Shown piece after piece: positions 1 to 9,463 of a DNA stretch of 64,000 bases. The translations under genes were made by a program, and so were the position numbers. Every line of letters starts with the position of its first letter. Position 1 is the first letter of the stretch. The notes beneath the pieces were generated by a model. It ran no database searches. It was given only the letters and a program-made list of their open reading frames with translations, and was not told the DNA's origin. Source of the stretch: Opitutaceae bacterium (lineage in GTDB: Bacteria > Verrucomicrobiota > Verrucomicrobiia > Opitutales > Opitutaceae); NCBI GenBank assembly GCA_015075305.1, contig JABTUS010000002.1:62001-126000 (forward strand). The letters are read 5' to 3'.

Positions 1-2101
1 CGCCGAGAACGTACTCCTGGTCCAGCGCATTGTCGACGTTGAGCCGGAACATCCAGTTCCTGTTCAGCTTGTACGACGCAAAGAGCGTGAGTTCATTGCT
101 CGGCTCAACCTCGATGAGCCGGACGCCCGTCAGCCCGGTGACGTAGGCGCCGACGCTCAGCAGGCGGCCTGAGAGCCGCGCGAAGCCCGCACCCACGCTA
201 AGGCCCTTGAGGCCTTCACTCTGAAACTCGTATCGACCGACCAACGAATACTGCTCGGAATAGGAGTTGGCCACCTTCGCACCCGTCTGGTCGGTCACCT
301 TGCCGTGATAGTAGGTGCCCATGAACTGGAGCCCGGGCGACGGCATGTAGGTGAAATCAAAGTCAAAGCCTTCCTGCGTGGTCGTGCCTATCGGCGCGAA
401 ATAGCTGATGCCATCGGGGCGGACGCCCGCAAAAAAAGACTGATTGGTCAGTTCGAGTTTGAACACGGCAAACGTGGAGGAAAATTTTCCGTCCTTGAAA
501 CTGGTCTTGAATCCCCCCTCGTGAGCCTTGCCCTCAACGCTTGGGAGAAGGTTGAGATTGATGTCGCGGGAGCCGGTTGGCGCGAACGTGGTCGACTCCA
601 TCGCATACAAGGCAAGCTCCTTGGTGAGATTGAAAACAATGCCGTAACGGTGCAGCGTCTCCTCTCCCATCGTCGGGACTCCGCTCGCACCGGTGTTGAG
701 GTTGCTGATGCTGTTGTTCTTGATCTTCGAACGGGTCAATCCGACAACCAAAGTCAGGCGATCCCTGATGACGTCGGCGGTCTGCTGGAAGTAATAGTTT
801 CCGGTATAGGAGTTGCCTCCAGTCGGCGTGCCCGCCACAGGAGAGCTCGGATCAGGCGCCACGATGGAGTCAAGGTTCGGCTTGCTGATTGAAACGGTCC
901 GCGACGGAAACACTCCGGCTTGAAACCCGAGAATGCGGTTCTTGCTGTTGGAATGGCTGTAACTCGCGCCCAGTGTGCTCTGCGTGCTGATGGAACCGAT
1001 GTGGTACCTTCCATTGACGTCGATCTGTCCCACCGTGAAGTCGAACTTCTGATCATTCTTCCGCGAATTTAATGTCATCGTCTGCGCCGGCCAGTTGATG
1101 CCGCCGGATGGAAACACAACCGCGCCATAGCGGGAGAACCACCACCGCGTACCCGCAACTTTCAGGTCCCAGTTGTCCGCAAGCTTCTGGATGATCGCGC
1201 CACGCACGCCACGACGGTGAAAACTCTCCATGGTTCCGGGCACATAGTAGGCCTCGTCCCGACCCGCGCCGGTGTACAGCTCACCCGTCGGGGTGACGAA
1301 ACTGTTGCCGTTCGGCACGTGGTCCAACTGCTGATAGTCATACGCCAGGCGGACGACCGTGTTCTTGTATTTCAGCTGGACCGTCGGGTGGATCACCTTG
1401 CGATGGTCGTCCACGTTCTTGAAATAGCTCTCGCCCTCCTGAAGGGCCGTCGTCACCCGGTAGCTGAACTTGGCGTCCCCAACCGCAAAAAGCGGCCCTG
1501 TGAAATCACCCTCCAGACGATAGGTGCCGAAATCGGTCACCTTGCCCGTGATCGTCCAAGTCTCATTCGGCAAGGGAACCTTGGAGGTTGTCAGGATCGT
1601 GCCGCCAAGCGCCGCGTTGAGATAGAGCGTTGCGGCGGGTCCGCGCAGCACCGTGTAGGAATCGAGATTGATGTTGTCCTCGTAGGGAGCTCCGTCCGGC
1701 ATCTCATCGAGCAGCGGGTAATTGATCCGCGTGCCGCGCAAGGCGAAGGACTCGCCTGCGAAAAAGTTCGAGACGCCCGCAAAGCGCAGAATGTTCGAGC
1801 CATCAACGGCGCCGATGTCGTTGATCAAGTCCCGCGTCACAAGCGTGACCGCCTGCGGTATGCGCATCAGTTCCTCGTTGGTCTTGAAGCCTGTCGCCGC
1901 GTTGTTGGACGTGTATCCCCTGCCCTGGGTCGAGGTGACCTCGAACTTGGATAGGAGCAGCGGTTCATCCTTCCTCGCCGCCTTTTCATCTGCGGAGGCT
2001 CCCGCCGTGGACTGGGCCCTCAACGGGACATAAGAGGCAGCCAAGGCAGCCGCGCTCGCGATCATCAGTGTCAGTTTTCTTGTGTGTACAGGTCTTTTCA
2101 T
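1..2101 (-). CDS. TonB-dependent outer-membrane receptor, C-terminus cut by window edge
   Basis: Outer-membrane receptor expected to import a sugar or oligosaccharide with TonB energy. The 700 visible residues start with a basic, hydrophobic signal peptide (MKRPVHTRKLTLMIASAAAL) and a mature N-terminus with 'LLLSKFEVTS', typical of Opitutaceae receptors. A plug domain follows ('VTLVTRDLINDIGAVDG', 'FALRGTRI'), then a long beta-barrel region. The frame is open to the window edge and stops at 'LNVDNALDQEYVLG', close to the usual C-terminal barrel motif, so probably only a few dozen residues are missing. There is no SusD-like neighbour. The start has a GTATAC palindrome 38 nt upstream, the same spacing as in the second receptor at 21579-23807. 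Family assignment is firm; the substrate is unknown. Confidence 0.93.
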   Translation of the reverse strand, partial: MKRPVHTRKLTLMIASAAALAASYVPLRAQSTAGASADEKAARKDEPLLLSKFEVTSTQGRGYTSNNAATGFKTNEELMRIPQAVTLVTRDLINDIGAVDGSNILRFAGVSNFFAGESFALRGTRINYPLLDEMPDGAPYEDNINLDSYTVLRGPAATLYLNAALGGTILTTSKVPLPNETWTITGKVTDFGTYRLEGDFTGPLFAVGDAKFSYRVTTALQEGESYFKNVDDHRKVIHPTVQLKYKNTVVRLAYDYQQLDHVPNGNSFVTPTGELYTGAGRDEAYYVPGTMESFHRRGVRGAIIQKLADNWDLKVAGTRWWFSRYGAVVFPSGGINWPAQTMTLNSRKNDQKFDFTVGQIDVNGRYHIGSISTQSTLGASYSHSNSKNRILGFQAGVFPSRTVSISKPNLDSIVAPDPSSPVAGTPTGGNSYTGNYYFQQTADVIRDRLTLVVGLTRSKIKNNSISNLNTGASGVPTMGEETLHRYGIVFNLTKELALYAMESTTFAPTGSRDINLNLLPSVEGKAHEGGFKTSFKDGKFSSTFAVFKLELTNQSFFAGVRPDGISYFAPIGTTTQEGFDFDFTYMPSPGLQFMGTYYHGKVTDQTGAKVANSYSEQYSLVGRYEFQSEGLKGLSVGAGFARLSGRLLSVGAYVTGLTGVRLIEVEPSNELTLFASYKLNRNWMFRLNVDNALDQEYVLG

Positions 2102-2139
2102 GGGGTTGTGCTAACAGGATTAATGCGCTTGGCGCATCG

Positions 2140-2147
2140 TGTATACA
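2140..2147. promoter_or_regulatory. TGTATACA palindrome, candidate operator 1
   Basis: Perfect 8-bp palindrome TGTATACA, 38 nt upstream of the start codon of the TonB receptor that ends at 2101. The 5' leader also has a small inverted repeat (ATGCGC-TTG-GCGCAT, 2123-2137). The same core occurs at 3425, 23846 and 24168, each time in a promoter region of a sugar-acid gene. GntR-family hexuronate regulators such as UxuR and ExuR bind GGTATACC-centred palindromes, so a related regulator is a reasonable guess. Confidence 0.6.
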
Positions 2148-2455
2148 AACTGACACATGTGAATGCTATTTCGAAATGGCAAGTCCCGAGTTGCCGACTC
2201 ATGTATCCTGCTCCTGCAGAGTCCTTAGGCGCAGGGCACCGGAGGCGATGAACAGCCGGGCGGACATTTCAAGGACCCTGCCGGACAGGATGGCTGCGAT
2301 GGCGGGCTCCACTGGCGGTCCTGCACGACTTCCTGAGGGTCACTTCCTGTCCCGCGTGCGGCAGCGCAAAGGCTGCAGGCACGGATGATGCCATGACGGG
2401 CGATCTCAGGAGCTTTCCGCAAGACCGATTCCAATGCGTCCGCAGCGTCAACCCC
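2148..2455. other. Non-coding stretch between SDR gene and operator 1
   Basis: About 300 bases with no credible gene. Short open frames on both strands lack codon bias and recognisable domains. No terminator hairpin with a T tract is evident after the SDR stop at 2456. Confidence 0.5.
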
Positions 2456-3238
2456 TCACCAAACTGTCCAACCGCCGTCCACGACGAGCGTGTGGCCCGT
2501 GATATAGCTGGAAGCGTCGCTCAGCAGAAAGAGCGCCGGACCGGTGATCTCCTCCCTGCGGCCAATGCGGCCGAGCGCGGTCTTCGAGCTGAGCTGCGCG
2601 ACAAACCGGGGGGAATCAGCCTGGACGGCCGGACTGGGAAACGGGCCGGGTGCCAAGCAGTTGAAGCGCACACCGCGCGGGCCAAAGTGCACCGCCAGAT
2701 AGCGGCACATCTGGATGAGCGCGGCCTTGCTCGCACCATAGTCTATCGGGTTTGGCGCCATCGGGGCGGAATAGATCCTGGGATCGGGCGAGACTAGGCC
2801 GTACATGCTCGAAAAAAGAACAATGCTGCCGCCGCCATGCTCTCCCGCCATCGCAAGCGCCGCGGCGCGACAGAACTCAAAGGTGGGTGTGAGCGCGCCG
2901 GTGAAGGTCCTGTTCAGATCGTCGGTCGAGAGCTCCTCCAGCGTCTTCCCGGACGAGGAGACGAAGGGCAGGTGCACAAGGCCGTGTGGCGCGCCATGCG
3001 TCGCGATGAGACGAGGCACGGCGGCGCGCTGCGCAGCAAGGTCGGTGAGATCGAGCGCGACATGGGCCGTGTTCCCAAGGCCGCGTTCGCGCACGAGCGC
3101 CTCCGCGCGGCCAGGCAGGTCGATGCAGACCACCGTGGCCCCCGCCGCATCAAGCGCCGCGGTGATCGCAGCGCCAAGATGACCTGCGCCGCCCGTCACC
3201 CAGACGGTCCTGCCCTGAAAATTTCCGGTTGAGCTCAT
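2456..3238 (-). CDS. SDR-family oxidoreductase
   Basis: Classical short-chain dehydrogenase/reductase of 260 residues from the chosen start. It has the Rossmann motif TGGAGHLG (residues 15-22), a catalytic Ser (SS at 143-144), Tyr167 and Lys171 (YGASK), and the usual C-terminal 'SSYITGHTLVVDGGW'. It resembles the SDR at 26979-27764 around the active site (both have a 'P-x-x-x-Y...DYxxxK' insertion), so the two are paralogs. Sugar-acid or polyol oxidation or reduction is inferred from context only. The frame stays open upstream to 3370, with other ATGs at 3301 and 3370; 3238 was chosen because the fold begins immediately after it. Confidence is high for family, low for substrate. Confidence 0.85.
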   Translation of the reverse strand: MSSTGNFQGRTVWVTGGAGHLGAAITAALDAAGATVVCIDLPGRAEALVRERGLGNTAHVALDLTDLAAQRAAVPRLIATHGAPHGLVHLPFVSSSGKTLEELSTDDLNRTFTGALTPTFEFCRAAALAMAGEHGGGSIVLFSSMYGLVSPDPRIYSAPMAPNPIDYGASKAALIQMCRYLAVHFGPRGVRFNCLAPGPFPSPAVQADSPRFVAQLSSKTALGRIGRREEITGPALFLLSDASSYITGHTLVVDGGWTVW

Positions 3239-3424
3239 CGGGAATGTGAGAGGGATAAGGCGCCGGACCTTTCGCAGCCCGGCGAGCGTCAGTGACTTCA
3301 TATCGAGGAGTTCGTCAACGCTGTGATTGATTCCCTCGCGGCCGGAACCGGGCTGCCGGACGTGCATCAATCTCGCACGCCACTTCCGCCCACCTGAAAG
3401 AATTCACTTGCCTGGAGCCACCTA

Positions 3425-3432
3425 TGTATACA
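3425..3432. promoter_or_regulatory. TGTATACA palindrome, candidate operator 2
   Basis: Perfect TGTATACA palindrome in the 301-bp divergent gap between the SDR (minus strand, start 3238) and the sialidase-fold gene (plus strand, start 3540). It could control either or both. Nothing else recognisable is in this gap. Confidence 0.55.
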
Positions 3433-3539
3433 CGAAGACACGCGGTCTCTTCCTGCATTTCTCATCCCGCGCCCCTCAAGGCAATTCCCATCAATGGCGG
3501 CCCGTGTTTGACGCCGCTGACGCCGCCGCCAGCCCTCCA

Positions 3540-4931
3540 ATGATCTCCCCCTCCCGACGCACCTTTCTCAGGAATTCAGCAGCTCTCGCGGCTGCGATCC
3601 CGCTTACACGAATTGTCGAGGCAAGCACTGGAGCATCCGCAGGGTCTCCCGGGCCCCTTTCGCCCTCCACGCACGCCAGCAATCTTGCGACCATGGTTGA
3701 ATCTGACGGCTCGCTTCGCCTCGACTTCGGCGAGGAGCGACTGATCCTCGCCGGCGGCCTGCAGCCTTCGCTGCTATGCACCAGGTCTGGTGCGCTCATC
3801 GTGCAGGGACAGCTGCCGGAAAAGCCGTTCGAAACCACCCGCATGCACTATCCCCATGCACTCGGCACCGTGATCTCGCGCGATGATGCAAGGACATGGG
3901 AGCGCATTCCACTCAAGCCTGGCGACAACGGGGTCAATCTTGAAGGTGGCATCACTCAGCTTCGCGACGGCACGATTCTCGCGCTCGACACCTATATCAC
4001 ACCCGGCGCGCAGCCCGGTGAGGCGCTCGGTCAGCTCTACATTTCACACAACGACTGGCGCACGGTCGAAGGTCCGCTGGAGGCGCGCTTCGAACTGCCG
4101 GGAGCCATCTATCCATCAAAGGATGACGGCGGCCGCCCACACGAGGCGCAGCGCCTGCACCGTCGCATTATCGAGCTGCCCAACGGTGATCTTCTCACGA
4201 CCTGCTACGGCTGGCTCAAGGGCGACAGCACACCCAGCACCTATGAGCCGCGGATGATCAAGACGCGCGTCATGCTCCTGCGCTCCGCCGATCGGGGACG
4301 CAACTGGAGGCTCGTCTCGACGGTGGCCGTCAATCCCGCGGTGGGCACCGAGGGTTTCGGGGAACCCGTGCTCGCCCGCTTGAGCCGCGGACCGCTCGCC
4401 GGACGCTTGATCTGCCAGATGCGCACAGGGCGTGAGCTCCATGAGGCGACCTCGGATGAAGGTGGCGCGACGTGGTCATCCGCGCGCGTCCGCACGTTTG
4501 CCGGCCTCGACATCAACCGCACCGACCTCTGGGTTGACAATTTCCGGAATCTGAAGGGCAGAAGCGGAAGATTTCTCGACGAAAGCAACCTTGATGAGCT
4601 TCCCGGTGCGGTCGTCGATCCCGACCTGCTCGAACTGCGGAGCGGATTGCTCGTGGCAACCTTCGGCGTGCGCATTCCGCAGAAGGCATGCTGGCAGGAG
4701 GCGCGTCATCCCTGGAATGGAAACTATCTGGCGATCAGCCGCGATGGTGGCGTGACGTGGCCCAACGTCGCCCGGCTCACCACGGGCGTCCAGACCACGC
4801 ACTACACAGCGCTCGAGGAAACGCCCACCGTCAACCGCCTCTTCGTTGCCTACGATCTCGGGGCTTGGGGCAAGGGCCTCGGCCGCGATCTTTGGGGCCG
4901 CTTTGTGGATATTACGGTGAAACGCGCATGA
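3540..4931 (+). CDS. Tat-exported sialidase-fold (Asp-box) protein
   Basis: 463-residue protein that starts with a twin-arginine signal (SRRTFLRN, then a hydrophobic stretch to about residue 27). The mature part has four Asp-box motifs of the SxDxGxxW type at about residues 113-120 (SRDDARTW), 249-256 (SADRGRNW), 305-312 (SDEGGATW) and 400-407 (SRDGGVTW), diagnostic of the six-bladed sialidase/BNR propeller. It probably hydrolyses a glycosidic bond to an acidic sugar outside the cytoplasm. True neuraminidase activity is not proven, because many environmental members have other substrates. The start at 3540 was preferred over upstream ATGs because it exposes the Tat signal. It lies 107 nt downstream of an operator-like palindrome and converges with the MFS gene. 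Confidence 0.88.
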   Translation: MISPSRRTFLRNSAALAAAIPLTRIVEASTGASAGSPGPLSPSTHASNLATMVESDGSLRLDFGEERLILAGGLQPSLLCTRSGALIVQGQLPEKPFETTRMHYPHALGTVISRDDARTWERIPLKPGDNGVNLEGGITQLRDGTILALDTYITPGAQPGEALGQLYISHNDWRTVEGPLEARFELPGAIYPSKDDGGRPHEAQRLHRRIIELPNGDLLTTCYGWLKGDSTPSTYEPRMIKTRVMLLRSADRGRNWRLVSTVAVNPAVGTEGFGEPVLARLSRGPLAGRLICQMRTGRELHEATSDEGGATWSSARVRTFAGLDINRTDLWVDNFRNLKGRSGRFLDESNLDELPGAVVDPDLLELRSGLLVATFGVRIPQKACWQEARHPWNGNYLAISRDGGVTWPNVARLTTGVQTTHYTALEETPTVNRLFVAYDLGAWGKGLGRDLWGRFVDITVKRA

Positions 4932-5006
4932 GTGAAGCGCGGGCCGGGTCATGCATGGCGCCAGCGCTTCATGCGAAAATCGCTCGCACCGCCGCCAACT
5001 CCGGCT

Positions 5007-6248
5007 TCATCTCGGCTGCCTTCGCTCCGCCGTAAGCAGAAGAAGGGCGACGGCCACTGTGGCGCTCGCGGCACCAAACGCGAAACTGGCCTGAAAGCCA
5101 AAGCGATCGGTGAGGCTCCCGTGGAGGGCGGGCACAAGGCTGCTGATCGGCGCGACGAGCGCCAGCAGCGCCATGTTCCGCGTCGCATGAGCGGGTTGTG
5201 ACACCGCGATGATGTAGTTGAAGAAATACACGCCGCCCAGTTCGCCCCCGCCCATGAAGCCGAAGGCGGCAAGGTAGCCGTAACCCGTGGCGAAGAAGGG
5301 CCAGGCGAGTCCGAGCCCGACGAGAACAACAGTGCCGAGCATCGCTGACCGCGCACCGTACTTCCCGGCGATGAGACCGAGGCCAAAGCCGGCCAGCGCC
5401 TTGCAGCCGAAGCGCAGCGCCATGATGAGCCCGGCGAGCTCCAGCGGCGTCCGGCCGATAGCCTCCCGCGTGTACAGCGAGACGTTGGTCATGCCGCCGA
5501 GCGCGCAGTACCAGAGAAGATAGGCGATCCAGGCAAAGACGAGCCGGCGGTCGGCGAGATAGGAACCCAAGCTCTCGCGCAGAAACGTGACCAGCGAAGC
5601 GATGCGTTCACCGGACGCCTCCGGCAGCCGCAGGCGCCGCGCGAGCACTGCGCACGTGGCCATGCAGGGCAGCGCGATGAGGTAGAGCAGCCCGAAGTTG
5701 TACGGGTGCGGCAAGCCCGGAATTCTCCCCGAAAGCACCAGTTGCGCCAGCAGCGAGCCGAGCACGGCGGCGAATGGTCCGATGCCAAAGGCGTACTTGA
5801 AGGCGCGCGCGCGCCCGGCCTCGCTGGTGCCGCGGGCCACACAGCGGAGCAGGTAGGTATTGATGACGCTGTTCAGCATCCCGAGCAGCAGGCCCTGTCC
5901 TACCACGGCGGTGATTCGCATCCCGTTGGGCGCGGGAAGGAAAATCGCGGCAATCACCAGCAGGAAAGAGCCGGCAACGATGCCGTAGCTGTGCTGGACG
6001 GTGCGCAGTTCGAACCGTGCGGGGACAAGCCAGGAACAGATCAGCGGCATGATCGATCCAAGCAGGTAGGTGGAGCTCGGCAGGTTGGCGATCGTCGCGC
6101 TGGCACCAAGCTTGTCAAAAAACTCGGCCTGCACAATTCCGACGTAGAGCACCGGCGCGGAGAAGAAGGTCAGAATCTGCGTCAGAACGTAGATGTTGCC
6201 GTTGCGACGGTCCACCGCGGGATCGATCGGAAGCACGACGCCGGTCAT
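5007..6248 (-). CDS. MFS transporter (probable sugar or sugar-acid permease)
   Basis: 413 residues with about 12 hydrophobic segments of major-facilitator type, from 'IYVLTQILTFFSAPVLYVG' near the N-terminus to 'ASATVAVALLLLTAERR' at the end. It probably carries a monosaccharide or sugar acid over the inner membrane. Its start overlaps the stop of the upstream metallohydrolase gene by 4 nt (ATGA), so translation is likely coupled. It is the last gene of the long minus-strand catabolic run. Substrate is inferred only from location. Confidence 0.85.
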   Translation of the reverse strand: MTGVVLPIDPAVDRRNGNIYVLTQILTFFSAPVLYVGIVQAEFFDKLGASATIANLPSSTYLLGSIMPLICSWLVPARFELRTVQHSYGIVAGSFLLVIAAIFLPAPNGMRITAVVGQGLLLGMLNSVINTYLLRCVARGTSEAGRARAFKYAFGIGPFAAVLGSLLAQLVLSGRIPGLPHPYNFGLLYLIALPCMATCAVLARRLRLPEASGERIASLVTFLRESLGSYLADRRLVFAWIAYLLWYCALGGMTNVSLYTREAIGRTPLELAGLIMALRFGCKALAGFGLGLIAGKYGARSAMLGTVVLVGLGLAWPFFATGYGYLAAFGFMGGGELGGVYFFNYIIAVSQPAHATRNMALLALVAPISSLVPALHGSLTDRFGFQASFAFGAASATVAVALLLLTAERRQPR

Positions 6249-8383
6249 CGGGTGGAGGCCGCCTCTGCGACGCGGCGGTAGATTTCCTTGGCCTCGCGGA
6301 ATCTTGCGGCGATTGCGTCGCGCTGGCCGCGGTGGGCGAACGTGCCGCGATTGTCCATCTTCGCAATAAGCGTTTCGATCTGGGCAATGAAGAACTCGGC
6401 GTCCTCGCGCGATGCCGGACGGCGGCCCCCGATCGTGACGTAGACGGGCGAGGTGTGGGCGTAAACCTCGCGGTCGTTCGGCGCCAGGCGATGGCCGGGT
6501 CCGCGGACGCGGAGTGCGACCCAGCCGCTTTCCTTGATTTCGACGGTGTCCGCGAGGCTGATCGCATGCGGATTGGCACCGGCCTCGCGACGGGTTGCGA
6601 CGCGGCCGTTCACAACGACCTCGATCGCAGACATCGGCACGAAAGCTTCGGCGGCGGCGGTGACCTCGAGTTTGACGGAACCGTCGGCGCGGATCTCGTC
6701 ACCGGGCCCACGGCCACCTGCCGTGAACTTCACGAGCGGGCCGTTTGTGGCGAAACTGCGACCGGCGCGATAGCCGGCGAGCCACTTCGCGTAGTCGAGC
6801 GGGCCGGCAACCTGCACGTAGACGCGGCCTGCGCCGGGGATGATGTGAACGGGGATGTTGAGGAAGGAATCGGTGCCCGCCGACACCGGGCAGCGAAAGC
6901 CGCAATTGAGGAGACGGTACCAATATTCGGTCGGAAGATCCTCTGCGTTCTGACTCAACACGTCGATCGTGTCCGCCAGTCCGAGGGCGATGTCGACGGG
7001 AAACTCGCTCGGCAGCCCGGGATGCACGTAGGTGACGGCGGCCCCCTGGGCTCGCGCGTCCGCAACCTGCGGGAAATTTCCCGGATGATCGAAGGGATAC
7101 GGTGAATGCGGCCAGCCGAAGTACGGTGGATCGACGAACTTCTTGAGTCCGAGAAATCCGACGTGGCCGAAGATGTCGTTCCGCATCTCAAGGCCGGTGT
7201 TGATGATGTAGCCAGCGGTCGAAATTGTGGCGGGTGCGCCGGTGAAGTAGTCCCCGTCGTTCATCGTAGCGGTGCGCGGATCGTTGCAGGGCAGGATGTT
7301 CGTAACGCTGAGATCCTCGGCCTGCGCAGCCAGAAGAACGTCTGCCGGCTGGATGAGCTTTTGCGCGAAAAGATTTGCATGCACATGCGCGTCCCCGCCG
7401 TACCAGCCCGCGGTGCCGAGTCGGGCGAGGCGCGAAAGGCGGAGCGTGACGGTGCCAGTGTGGCCGGGCTCGATCCGGAGCACGCGGCGCTCAGGGCGGT
7501 ATTCGAGTCCCTTGACCACCTCAACAACGGTATCCCCCACCGGGAGTTCGGCGGCGAATCTCCCATTCGAGAAAAAGTACGCGTCACCGCTTCCGGTCTG
7601 GCCGAACTCGCCCGACACGATCCGGTGCATGACGCCAGCCGGGGCGCAGGCGCGTCCGTCGGCGCCGGTCAAATAGACGCGGGCCGGAGTTGGCACGCCG
7701 TGCTCGTCGAGGATGGCCACATCCAGCGTGCCGCGGGCGTGGACCAGTGCGGGAAAGTCGAGAGCCGCATCGCGGCCGTTGGCGCGGATCGTCAGCTTCA
7801 CCCGCTCAGCGACAACCGCAGCCGGCAACTCGAGCCAGGCGCCGCTGGCCTCGCCGGCGGCGAGGTCGACTGCGTAAACCGGCACGTCTTCCGCTGCGAA
7901 CACCTCGATCTGGACCGACGTGGAGCGGGTGTTTTCAAAAACGCAGGGAACCTTCGCCGATCCGCCCGCTAGGAAATCGGCGCGCGCCGGGGCGGTCACC
8001 GTCAGGGTCTCGCCTACGACGATACGCGCCAACCGCGGCCCGGCGAGAGCGCGGTAGGCCTCGCGCACCCGGGTGCGCACGAGGGAGCCCGCGCCGCTGG
8101 CACCCGGGGCGCGGAAGCCGCGCCATTCCTCAATGAATGGAGGCAGGGCGCTCTTGAGCATCTGCGAGCCGAGCACGGCCGGAGGGCGCGGTGTATCGGT
8201 CCAGTAGAGCAGGCTCGCGGCAAATTCCGCATAACGGTCGATCGCCGCAGCCGCGATCGGGTCGGAAACGAAGGTGGCGGTCTGGTACGGAAAGATGGTC
8301 AGCGGCACCGGCCCGGCTGCGAAGTTGAACCGGACGGCGAACAGCGAAAAGACGGCGAACAGCGAAAGGTTGAAACGCATCAT
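6245..8383 (-). CDS. CehA/McbA-like metallohydrolase with signal peptide
   Basis: 712-residue exported protein. A signal peptide (MMRFNLSLFAVFSLFAV, to about residue 23) precedes a beta-rich region and a PHP-like metal-binding domain: GDAHVH (Asp331, His333, His335), a Glu near 399 (GLEM), His454 in YVHPG and Asp505 in AGTDS. The family includes hydrolases such as CehA; the natural substrate here is unknown. The signal peptide is encoded by a perfect 18-bp tandem repeat (8334-8369), giving SLFAV-F-SLFAV. The gene is translationally coupled to the downstream MFS gene. Two consecutive ATGs (8383, 8380) are possible starts. Confidence 0.8.
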   Translation of the reverse strand: MMRFNLSLFAVFSLFAVRFNFAAGPVPLTIFPYQTATFVSDPIAAAAIDRYAEFAASLLYWTDTPRPPAVLGSQMLKSALPPFIEEWRGFRAPGASGAGSLVRTRVREAYRALAGPRLARIVVGETLTVTAPARADFLAGGSAKVPCVFENTRSTSVQIEVFAAEDVPVYAVDLAAGEASGAWLELPAAVVAERVKLTIRANGRDAALDFPALVHARGTLDVAILDEHGVPTPARVYLTGADGRACAPAGVMHRIVSGEFGQTGSGDAYFFSNGRFAAELPVGDTVVEVVKGLEYRPERRVLRIEPGHTGTVTLRLSRLARLGTAGWYGGDAHVHANLFAQKLIQPADVLLAAQAEDLSVTNILPCNDPRTATMNDGDYFTGAPATISTAGYIINTGLEMRNDIFGHVGFLGLKKFVDPPYFGWPHSPYPFDHPGNFPQVADARAQGAAVTYVHPGLPSEFPVDIALGLADTIDVLSQNAEDLPTEYWYRLLNCGFRCPVSAGTDSFLNIPVHIIPGAGRVYVQVAGPLDYAKWLAGYRAGRSFATNGPLVKFTAGGRGPGDEIRADGSVKLEVTAAAEAFVPMSAIEVVVNGRVATRREAGANPHAISLADTVEIKESGWVALRVRGPGHRLAPNDREVYAHTSPVYVTIGGRRPASREDAEFFIAQIETLIAKMDNRGTFAHRGQRDAIAARFREAKEIYRRVAEAASTR
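8334..8369 (-). repeat. Perfect 18-bp tandem duplication within a signal-peptide coding region
   Basis: Two adjacent copies (8334-8351 and 8352-8369), each beginning ACGGCGAACAGCGAAA on the plus strand, differing only at the last base. They encode the repeated SLFAV hydrophobic segment of the metallohydrolase. In-frame gain or loss of a unit would lengthen or shorten the signal peptide by six residues. Confidence 0.8.
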
Positions 8384-8462
8384 GGCTCAAGCCGGAACGA
8401 AGAGCGATCCGCATCCCCAGGATGGAGGATGAAACAACAGAACGGGGATATGGCGCGCCGCC

Positions 8463-9431
8463 TCAGGCAAGATGCGGTGGCAGAAGTTCGGGCGTGTTTT
8501 TCTTCACCCAGGCAATGACCTGTTTCACGTGCTTTTCGGTGCCGCTGCGGTATGGCGACTGGCAGCGCAGGCCCACCACGCCACCGCCGGCGACGCGCTG
8601 GATGCGGTCAATGGCGGAATCCCAGAGGCCTGCCTCCTTGACGAGCGGATTGACGAGCGCCTCGTGCAAGTAGCGATAAAAGGCATCGGCCAGCGGCCTG
8701 GCCTCCTCGAGGCGACCGGTGGCGCAGAGCGTGTAGAGTTCGACGACCTTGCGGGCGTTGAAGCCCGTGATGGAGCAGTAGCCGCCGCGACCGCCCGCGG
8801 GGATGCGCTGGAAAAAATCCTCGCCGCCGAAGATCGCGAGGTCCGGCGCGAACGTGAGCATCGACTTCACTTCTTCGGGACTGGCTCCGGTGTCCTTGGT
8901 GCCGATGAAGGTCGGGTGTTTGCTGGCGAGCCTTCCAAGCAATTCGGGCGAGATCTTCCGCTTGGAGCGTCCCGTCAGGTAGAGGACGACCGGAGTCTTG
9001 CCGGCAGCAGCGATCACCTCGGCGACGTAACGCTCGACCTCGTCGTCCTTGAGTTCGAGCCAGAATGGCAGCGCGAGCTGCACCGCGTCGGCGCCCGCGC
9101 GCCTGGCGACGCGGATGCGCTGGATGGTCGTGCGCGTGCTCAGAGCAGTAGCGCCGATCTGCACGGGCAGGCCAAGGGCGTGGGCCTCCCTGACGACGAC
9201 CTCCGTGATCCTCGCGAAGGTCGCATCGTCCTGCGCGTAGAATTCACCGGTGGTGCCGCCGGTGTAGACGCCGCTGATGCCGGTGCCCGCGTAGCCGCGC
9301 ACTTCCTGGGCGAGGCGGCGGAGGTCGACCTCGTCGCGCTCGGTCCACGGCACGATCAAGGCGCACCAGACGCCCTGCAGGGTTTTTCGAGTCAATGGAG
9401 TGATCTTGGCGGATTTTTTTGCGATGCTCAT
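8463..9431 (-). CDS. DapA/NanA-family lyase or aldolase
   Basis: 322-residue TIM-barrel class I aldolase of the dihydrodipicolinate synthase/N-acetylneuraminate lyase family. It has the GTTGE signature (residues 59-63), the catalytic Tyr151 (VVLYLTG) and the Schiff-base Lys179 (FIGTKDTG). Members cleave or form 2-keto acids. Placed after enolase-type dehydratases that yield 2-keto-3-deoxy sugar acids, a 2-keto-3-deoxy-sugar-acid aldolase or dehydratase role is likely. It is not in a lysine pathway context. It lies 32 nt downstream of the amidohydrolase gene in the same run. Confidence 0.85.
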   Translation of the reverse strand: MSIAKKSAKITPLTRKTLQGVWCALIVPWTERDEVDLRRLAQEVRGYAGTGISGVYTGGTTGEFYAQDDATFARITEVVVREAHALGLPVQIGATALSTRTTIQRIRVARRAGADAVQLALPFWLELKDDEVERYVAEVIAAAGKTPVVLYLTGRSKRKISPELLGRLASKHPTFIGTKDTGASPEEVKSMLTFAPDLAIFGGEDFFQRIPAGGRGGYCSITGFNARKVVELYTLCATGRLEEARPLADAFYRYLHEALVNPLVKEAGLWDSAIDRIQRVAGGGVVGLRCQSPYRSGTEKHVKQVIAWVKKNTPELLPPHLA

Positions 9432-9463
9432 GATGGTGGAAATGCGGGGATGACGAAAGACGC

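Noticed and set aside
2068-2388. Plus-strand frame running from inside the TonB receptor gene into the upstream region
   Set aside because: It overlaps the receptor start and signal peptide, shows no domain and has unusual composition.
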